Shown: one piece after another, positions 59,464 through 64,000 of the stretch | How the letters are laid out: every line of letters begins with the position of its first letter | Numbering within the stretch: the stretch's first letter is position 1 | Made by a program: the position numbers and the translations under genes | The notes under the pieces: generated by a model | What the model was told of the DNA's origin: nothing | Seen by the model: the letters and a program-made list of their open reading frames with translations, nothing else | The model's database searches: none | Source of the DNA: DATEPR01 sp036273855 | GTDB lineage: Bacteria > Actinomycetota > Actinomycetes > Mycobacteriales > Pseudonocardiaceae | Direction: 5' to 3' | DNA length: 64,000 bases | Assembly: GCA_036273855.1 (NCBI GenBank) | Contig: DASUGU010000089.1 | Span: 1-64,000 of the forward strand

Positions 59464-60195
59464 GTGAGCAATCACAATCACCTCGACGCGCGCGCGGCCC
59501 TGGCCGAGGCCAGGAACACCGTGCGCCGGCCTGACTTCCGCCGGGCCATCGGCTGCGGCATCATCGCCCTGGCCGCGCCCGGCGTGTACTACGAACTCGG
59601 CGGCCTCCACGCGCCCGGCGGCCAGCGGATCGGCGTGTACGCGGCCATCGCCGCCTGCCTGCTGTTCGGTCTGATCGCGGTGCGTAGCGCGGCCAACGAG
59701 GTCGCCCGGCTGGTCGGCCGCAACGGCGGCCCGGCCGCCGCGAACGTGTTGCGTTGGGTGATCACCCTCGGTGGCTACATCGTGGTGGTCGTCGAGGTGG
59801 TGGCGCTGCTCGGCGTGCCGCTGGACCGGCTGCTGCTGTCCGGCGCCATCACGGGGGTCGTCGTCGGCATCGCGGCGCAGCAGTCGCTGGGCAACGCCTT
59901 CGCCGGGCTGGTGCTCCTGTTCTCCCGGCCGTTCGTGGTGGGGGAGTACATCACGCTGCGGTCGGGTGCCCTGGGTGGCCAGTACGACGGCAAGGTCACT
60001 GCCATCACCCTCATGTTCACCCGGCTGGACACCGTCGACGGCCCGGTGGTGCTGCCCAACTTGGGCGTGCTGAACTCGGCCACCGGACCCCGGCCCGCCC
60101 CGCCGCCGGAGGTCGAGCCGCCGCCACCACCCCGGCCGAGGCCGCGTCCGGTGCCCTCGGTACCCAAGGGCTCGCGGCGACGCCGGGCGGCCTGA
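59464..60195 (+). CDS. Small-conductance mechanosensitive channel (MscS-like)
   Basis: A 243-residue membrane protein. Three hydrophobic segments: AIGCGIIALAAPGVYYELGG, RIGVYAAIAACLLFGLIAV and VLRWVITLGGYIVVVVEVVA. The channel-lining helix is LLLSGAITGVVVGIAAQQSL with GNAFAGLVLL, and the beta domain starts SRPFVVGEYITL. It is shorter than full MscS, with a reduced cytoplasmic vestibule and a proline-rich basic tail (PPPRPRPRPVPSVPKG). It likely opens at high membrane tension. GTG 59464. Confidence 0.9.
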   Translation: MSNHNHLDARAALAEARNTVRRPDFRRAIGCGIIALAAPGVYYELGGLHAPGGQRIGVYAAIAACLLFGLIAVRSAANEVARLVGRNGGPAAANVLRWVITLGGYIVVVVEVVALLGVPLDRLLLSGAITGVVVGIAAQQSLGNAFAGLVLLFSRPFVVGEYITLRSGALGGQYDGKVTAITLMFTRLDTVDGPVVLPNLGVLNSATGPRPAPPPEVEPPPPPRPRPRPVPSVPKGSRRRRAA

Positions 60196-60219
60196 GCACC
60201 GCCGACGTACTGTGCCTGC

Positions 60220-61023
60220 ATGGGCAAGAAGGGCCGAGTGCCGAAGCGGGCCTACGAGCGCGAGCTGCTGCGCCTGCAGACCGAGCTGGTCAAGATGCAG
60301 CAGTGGGTGCGGGCCGAGCAGGCCCGGCTGGTGGTGGTGTTCGAGGGGCGGGACGCCGCCGGCAAGGGCGGCACCATCCAGCGGGTGGCCCAGCACCTCA
60401 ATCCCCGGACCGCGCGGATCGCCGCACTGCCCGCGCCGACCGAGCGGCAGCGCACCCAGTGGTACTTCCAGCGCTACGTGGAGCACCTGCCGGCCGGCGG
60501 TGAGATCGTCCTGTTCGACCGGAGCTGGTACAACCGGGCCGGGGTCGAGCGGGTCATGGACTTCTGCACGCCGGACGAGTACCGGCTGTTCCTGGCCCAG
60601 TGCCCGGTGTTCGAGCGGATGCTCATCGACGACGGCATCCTGTTGCGCAAGTACTGGTTCTCGGTGAGCGACGACGAGCAGTTGCGCCGGTTCCAGGGCC
60701 GCATGGACGACCCGCTGAAGCGGTGGAAGCTCTCGCCGATGGACCTGGAGTCGCTGGCGCGGTGGGAGGACTACTCGCGCGCCAAGGACGAGATGATGGT
60801 GCACACCGACAATCCCGGCGCCCGCTGGTTCGTCGTGGAGAGCGACGACAAGCGCAGCGCCCGTATCAACATGATCGCCCACTTGCTGTCCACGGTGCCC
60901 TACCACAGGGTGCCGGAACCGAAGATCGACCTGCCGGACCGCCCGGCGAGCACGGGCTACCAGCGCCCGCCGAAGGAACTGCAGACGTTCGTCCCGGACC
61001 ACGCGGCAACGTTGACGGAGTAG
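60220..61023 (+). CDS. ppk2: Polyphosphate kinase 2
   Basis: A 267-residue PPK2 of the one-domain type. Walker A VVFEGRDAAGKGGTIQRV, Walker B FDRSWYNRAGVERVMDF, and the lid and substrate parts FERMLIDDGILLRKYWFSVS and KLSPMDLESLARWEDYSRAK. It moves phosphate between polyphosphate and nucleotides. Residue choice after Walker A (Gly rather than Ala or Asp) was not resolved further, so GDP/ADP preference is open. ATG 60220 is 24 bp after the MscS stop, same direction. Confidence 0.95.
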   Translation: MGKKGRVPKRAYERELLRLQTELVKMQQWVRAEQARLVVVFEGRDAAGKGGTIQRVAQHLNPRTARIAALPAPTERQRTQWYFQRYVEHLPAGGEIVLFDRSWYNRAGVERVMDFCTPDEYRLFLAQCPVFERMLIDDGILLRKYWFSVSDDEQLRRFQGRMDDPLKRWKLSPMDLESLARWEDYSRAKDEMMVHTDNPGARWFVVESDDKRSARINMIAHLLSTVPYHRVPEPKIDLPDRPASTGYQRPPKELQTFVPDHAATLTE

Positions 61024-61034
61024 TTCTGCCGATA

Positions 61035-61120
61035 GTGACAAAAATGGAACCCGGAAATTGGCGTTGGTGACAAAAAACGCCACAACCATTTCGGGTTCCG
61101 GCCGCCCATGCCAGACTTCT
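61035..61120 (+). promoter_or_regulatory. Direct and inverted repeats before the secreted-protein pair
   Basis: GTGACAAAAA occurs at 61035 and 61067, 32 bp apart or about three helical turns. Between and after them GGAACCCGGAAAT and ATTTCGGGTTCC form an imperfect inverted repeat. This A-rich block is unusual for the GC-rich surroundings and probably regulates the gene at 61125. Confidence 0.5.
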
Positions 61121-61124
61121 CGCC

Positions 61125-61754
61125 ATGCGTAGCCACCTTTTCCGCGCATTGTTGGTCGGTGGCGCCACCGTGGCGGCCGTGGCACTCGGCACCAGCCAGG
61201 CATTCGCAACCGGCATCACGATCACCGGAGCGAACACCACCTTCACCGCGACGAGCAGCAACACCACCATCGGCGATGTGTCCTCCGGGTCGACCTTCGC
61301 GTGCACCCGATCGACCATTGGCGGCAGCTTGGCCAATGTCACGAATGCCCCGCTGCCCTACACCACGACCAAGGCTGACGGGTCCCCGCATTCCATCACG
61401 AGCCTGACTTTCACCGGATGCACTGATTCGTTCGGCACCGCCACGCTGAGCGCCGGAGCCGCTGACCTGCCGGACGACTTCGTGTTCGACAGCCCCGGTC
61501 CCGACGTGCTGCGAACGGCGGGCACCGCCGGTGCTCTCTTCAGCGTGGCCGTGCTGACGTGCTCCTTCAACGTGGCCGGCACCGTGGAATTCACGTGGAC
61601 CAACGGGACCATTGGTCAACTGAAGCTCGTCGGCAGTCGCCCACTGCACCCGACCGGCATCAGCGCGGGCTGCTTCGGCCTGGTCAGCTCCACCGACACT
61701 CTGGCTTGGACCGGCACCTACACGGTCACGCCCCCCACCATCATGATCGGATAA
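61125..61754 (+). CDS. Secreted protein of unknown function (first of a tandem pair)
   Basis: A 209-residue protein. Residues 1-29 are a signal peptide (LFRALLVGGATVAAVALGTS, cleavage near AFA-TG). The mature part is Thr/Ser/Gly-rich, predicted beta-structure, with four cysteines shared with its neighbour (FACTRST, FTGCTDS, LTCSFNVAG, GCFGLVSS). No catalytic motif or anchor seen. The paralogue starts 3 bp after the stop, with the same length. The family is known to me only as secreted actinobacterial proteins. Confidence 0.85.
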   Translation: MRSHLFRALLVGGATVAAVALGTSQAFATGITITGANTTFTATSSNTTIGDVSSGSTFACTRSTIGGSLANVTNAPLPYTTTKADGSPHSITSLTFTGCTDSFGTATLSAGAADLPDDFVFDSPGPDVLRTAGTAGALFSVAVLTCSFNVAGTVEFTWTNGTIGQLKLVGSRPLHPTGISAGCFGLVSSTDTLAWTGTYTVTPPTIMIG

Positions 61755-61757
61755 TCC

Positions 61758-62387
61758 ATGCGCAGACACGTCATCCGCACGTTGTTGGTCGGCGGCGCCG
61801 TCGCGGCGGCCGTCGCACTGGTCGCCGGCCAGGCATCCGCCAACGGGACCGTCACGATCAGCGGAGCAGGCGCGGCTTTCTCCACGTCGAGCACCAACGC
61901 TGTCCTGCAAGACGTGACCACCGGGCTGTCCTTCTCGTGCGTCAGCCTGGGCGTGAACGGCAGTCTGGCCAATGTCACCAGCGCCGCACTGCCCTTCACC
62001 ACGACCCAGGTCGGTGGGGCCCCACATTCCATCGTCAGTGCCAACTGCTCGACGAGTGGCACGGCGGTGACTCCGGTCCTGCCGTGGGACATCGTGATCA
62101 CCGCAACCAGCGCGACCCCGCCGCAGGCCAGCGGGTTCGTTCAAGGAGCAAGCGCATCCGGGCTACTGTTCCGCGTCTCCATGTTGACCTGCAGCTTCGG
62201 CGTGGCCGGGCAAGCGGACTTCACGTGGACCAATGTGACCGGCAACCAACTGAAGTTCACCGGTAGCGGAACGCTGCACCCCGTCGGCGTCTCCTCCGGA
62301 TGCTTCGGCCTGATCAGCAGCAGTGACGTCATGACGTTCACCGGCACGTTCGGCTTCTCGCCGAGCTCCGTCACGATCGGCCCCTAG
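61758..62387 (+). CDS. Secreted protein of unknown function (second of a tandem pair)
   Basis: A 209-residue paralogue of the preceding gene. The same signal-peptide pattern is present (LLVGGAVAAAVALVAGQASA). Shared blocks are NGSLANVTSAALPFTTT, MLTCSFGVAGQADFTWTN, GTLHPVGVSSGCFGLISSSD and the four cysteines. The middle third differs most. The ATG is 3 bp after the first gene's stop, so they are translated together. It converges with lutC, overlapping by 4 bp at the stops. Confidence 0.85.
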   Translation: MRRHVIRTLLVGGAVAAAVALVAGQASANGTVTISGAGAAFSTSSTNAVLQDVTTGLSFSCVSLGVNGSLANVTSAALPFTTTQVGGAPHSIVSANCSTSGTAVTPVLPWDIVITATSATPPQASGFVQGASASGLLFRVSMLTCSFGVAGQADFTWTNVTGNQLKFTGSGTLHPVGVSSGCFGLISSSDVMTFTGTFGFSPSSVTIGP

Positions 62388-62998
62388 CCGGCGATGATCA
62401 CGTCCAGGGTCCTTGGCCCGTGCACGCCTTCGACCCGGTCGAACTCGATGTCGCTGGTGGCCGACGGGCCGCTGATGAACGTGATCGGGCGGCCGGAGTC
62501 CAACCGGGCCACGGCTTCCGGCACGATGCCGACGATCTGGTCGGCCCGCACCACGCACAGGTGGTAGTCGGGGACCAGGGTCAGCGCCCGGCGGCCCTGG
62601 TCCGGGCCGGCGTTGAGCACGATCGTGCCGGTCTCGGCGATGACCAGCGCGCAGCCGGTCAGCACGCCGCCCACCTGGTCCAGCTCGGCCAGCGACAGCG
62701 GGTGGTCGGCCCGGTCCAGCAGCCAGTCGACCGAGTCGGTGCGCCACGTGGCCGGTATGCCGGGTGGCGCGGTCATCGTGCCGGAGGAGCGGGTGGCCAG
62801 CACGGTGGCGATCGCGGCCGGCAGGTCCGCCTCGGGGGTGCGGTGCACGGTGGCCTGGTAGTCGGCGATGCGTTCGGCGGCCAGTTCGACCAGGTCACCC
62901 AGGTCGCGGGTGCGCAGGTAGTCGCGGGGGATCGGTGCCGCTGCCCGGTGGCCGGCGCGGGTGATTCGGGCCAGGATGGCTGCTTTGGCGTCAGGCAT
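62384..62998 (-). CDS. lutC: Lactate utilization protein C (LUD domain)
   Basis: A 204-residue LUD-domain protein. ALVIAETGTIVLNAGPDQGR and LVPDYHLCVVRADQIVGIVP are typical. LutC works with LutA and LutB in oxidising L-lactate to pyruvate. ATG 62998 overlaps the lutB end by 8 bp. The end GPSATSDIEFDRVEGVHGPR is the conserved LUD tail. Confidence 0.94.
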   Translation of the reverse strand: MPDAKAAILARITRAGHRAAAPIPRDYLRTRDLGDLVELAAERIADYQATVHRTPEADLPAAIATVLATRSSGTMTAPPGIPATWRTDSVDWLLDRADHPLSLAELDQVGGVLTGCALVIAETGTIVLNAGPDQGRRALTLVPDYHLCVVRADQIVGIVPEAVARLDSGRPITFISGPSATSDIEFDRVEGVHGPRTLDVIIAG

Positions 62999-64000
62999 GG
63001 GTCCGCTTCCACCAGGCTCGGAACGATTCGGTCGGCGGCATCGGGGCGTCCCGGCCGGCGGTCCACTTCTTGCCGGGGCCGGGCAGGCGGCTGATCTTGC
63101 CGTCGTGGCCCAGCAGCCGCGCCAACTGGCCGGCCTTCTGGGCCATCTCGTAGCGGAACGGGTCGCGCAGGATCCAGGCCAGCGCGGACATGCCGACCGC
63201 CTCCGCCGTGTACCTGCCCTTGGCGCGGGTGACCTCGGCCCGCAGGTGGGTGAGCACCTGGGGGATGTTGATCCGGACCGGGCACACCTCGTAGCAGGCG
63301 CCGCACAGTGACGACGCGTACGGCAGCGACGCCACCTGCGCGTCGTGCGGGTCGCCGGACAGTTGCGGGGCCAGGATCGCGCCGATCGGACCCGGGTACA
63401 CCGAGCCGTACGCCTGCCCGCCGGTCCGCTCGTACACCGGGCACACGTTCAGGCACGCCGAACACCGGATGCACCGCAGCGCCTGGCTGCCCACCTCGTC
63501 GGCCAGGGTCGCCGTGCGACCGTTGTCCAGCAGCACCAGGTGGAAGTTCCTGGGCCCGTCGCCCGGTGTCACGCCCGACCAGATCGACGTGTACGGGTTC
63601 ATCCGCTCCGCCGTGGACGAGCGGGGCAGCAACTGCAGGAACACCTCCAGGTCCGCCCATGTGGGCAGCACCTTCTCGATGCCCATCACGGTGATCAGCG
63701 TCTCGGGCAGCGTCACGCACATCCGGCCGTTGCCCTCGGACTCGACCACCACGATCGAACCGGTCTCGGCCACGCCGAAGTTGGCGCCGCTGATGGCCAC
63801 CTTGGCGGACAGGAACTTCCGGCGCAGGTGTCGCCGGGCCGCCTCGGTCAGGGCACGCGGTTCGTCGGCCAGGTCGGCGGGTGCCTCGGGCATCTCGCGC
63901 CGGAAGATCTCCCGGATCTCCGCGCGGTTGCGGTGGATCGCGGGCACCAGGATGTGGCTGGGCCGGTCGTGGCCGAGTTGGACGATCAACTCGGCCAGGT
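62991..64000 (-). CDS. lutB: Lactate utilization iron-sulfur protein LutB (N-terminal part outside the window)
   Basis: The frame is open to the window edge and gives the last about 335 residues. Two [4Fe-4S] motifs are visible: RCIRCSACLNVCPVYER and LCGACYEVCPVRINIP. NFGVAETGSIVVVESEGNGR and MGIEKVLPTWADLEVFLQLL are LutB blocks. LutB carries electrons during lactate oxidation. The real start and lutA are presumably beyond position 64000. Confidence 0.94.
   Translation of the reverse strand, partial: LAELIVQLGHDRPSHILVPAIHRNRAEIREIFRREMPEAPADLADEPRALTEAARRHLRRKFLSAKVAISGANFGVAETGSIVVVESEGNGRMCVTLPETLITVMGIEKVLPTWADLEVFLQLLPRSSTAERMNPYTSIWSGVTPGDGPRNFHLVLLDNGRTATLADEVGSQALRCIRCSACLNVCPVYERTGGQAYGSVYPGPIGAILAPQLSGDPHDAQVASLPYASSLCGACYEVCPVRINIPQVLTHLRAEVTRAKGRYTAEAVGMSALAWILRDPFRYEMAQKAGQLARLLGHDGKISRLPGPGKKWTAGRDAPMPPTESFRAWWKRTHA

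Noticed and set aside
63987..63989. TTG near the window end as the start of lutB
   Set aside because: The upstream bases continue the conserved LutB reading frame to the window edge, so the gene is simply truncated.

Overview
The window is high-GC DNA (about 70% by eye) with GTG starts, ATGA/GTGA stop-start overlaps and short intergenic gaps. It carries a SUF operon with SufU, an acVLRF1-type rescue factor, a Scr1/DUF397 pair, an F420-type PPOX protein, a TIGR03086 protein and a large LAL regulator. This set points to an actinomycete, most likely in Pseudonocardiales, although the genus cannot be fixed from sequence reading alone. I see no phage, insertion sequence, CRISPR array, rRNA or tRNA.

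Layout. 1-5550: the SUF Fe-S assembly operon on the + strand (3' part of sufB, sufD, a Rieske ferredoxin, sufC, sufS, sufU and a SufT/MIP18 protein with an unusual repeat-rich N-terminus). A repetitive stretch of about 930 bp without a credible gene follows, then a PPOX gene. 7043-9890: a minus-strand DNA-alkylation-repair unit (ECF sigma factor, MGMT with a C-terminal Ada zinc module, AlkB) ending in a broken 2OG-Fe(II) oxygenase gene. 9967-12375: a GNAT protein and a secreted S53 protease. 12393-17815: a four-gene minus-strand NIS-siderophore operon (ATP-grasp, two IucA/IucC synthetases, PLP decarboxylase) behind a DtxR/IdeR-type iron box.

17910-29848 holds an EAL-CBS-GGDEF protein, a LAL regulator, a dGTPase, an XRE-type regulator, acVLRF1, an ABC-F protein, a small HTH protein and an enoyl-CoA hydratase homologue. 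29913-35351 is a run of minus-strand genes: SIS protein, nucleotidyltransferase, alpha/beta hydrolase, Bcp peroxiredoxin, MarR and PAS-GGDEF-EAL. 35758-43751 holds a second S53 protease, a TetR/CDF pair around a perfect palindrome, a GH3 glycosidase and a two-gene L-fuconate-type sugar acid module.

43842-47150 pairs a Na+/H+ antiporter with a double-RCK membrane protein. After it come Scr1/DUF397, malate dehydrogenase, an ABC exporter, an AlkZ-like winged-helix protein and a TetR/MFS efflux pair. Next are a stand-alone maltokinase-cap protein, oxidoreductases, MscS and PPK2, then two tandem secreted paralogues, and finally the lutC/lutB end of a lactate-utilisation operon cut by the window edge.

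The most interesting items are the siderophore operon with an ATP-grasp enzyme, the translationally coupled sigma-MGMT/Ada-AlkB operon with its decayed partner, the repeat-bearing SufT-like protein beside a repeat-rich intergenic region, the acVLRF1/ABC-F neighbourhood, and several clean regulatory palindromes and hairpins.
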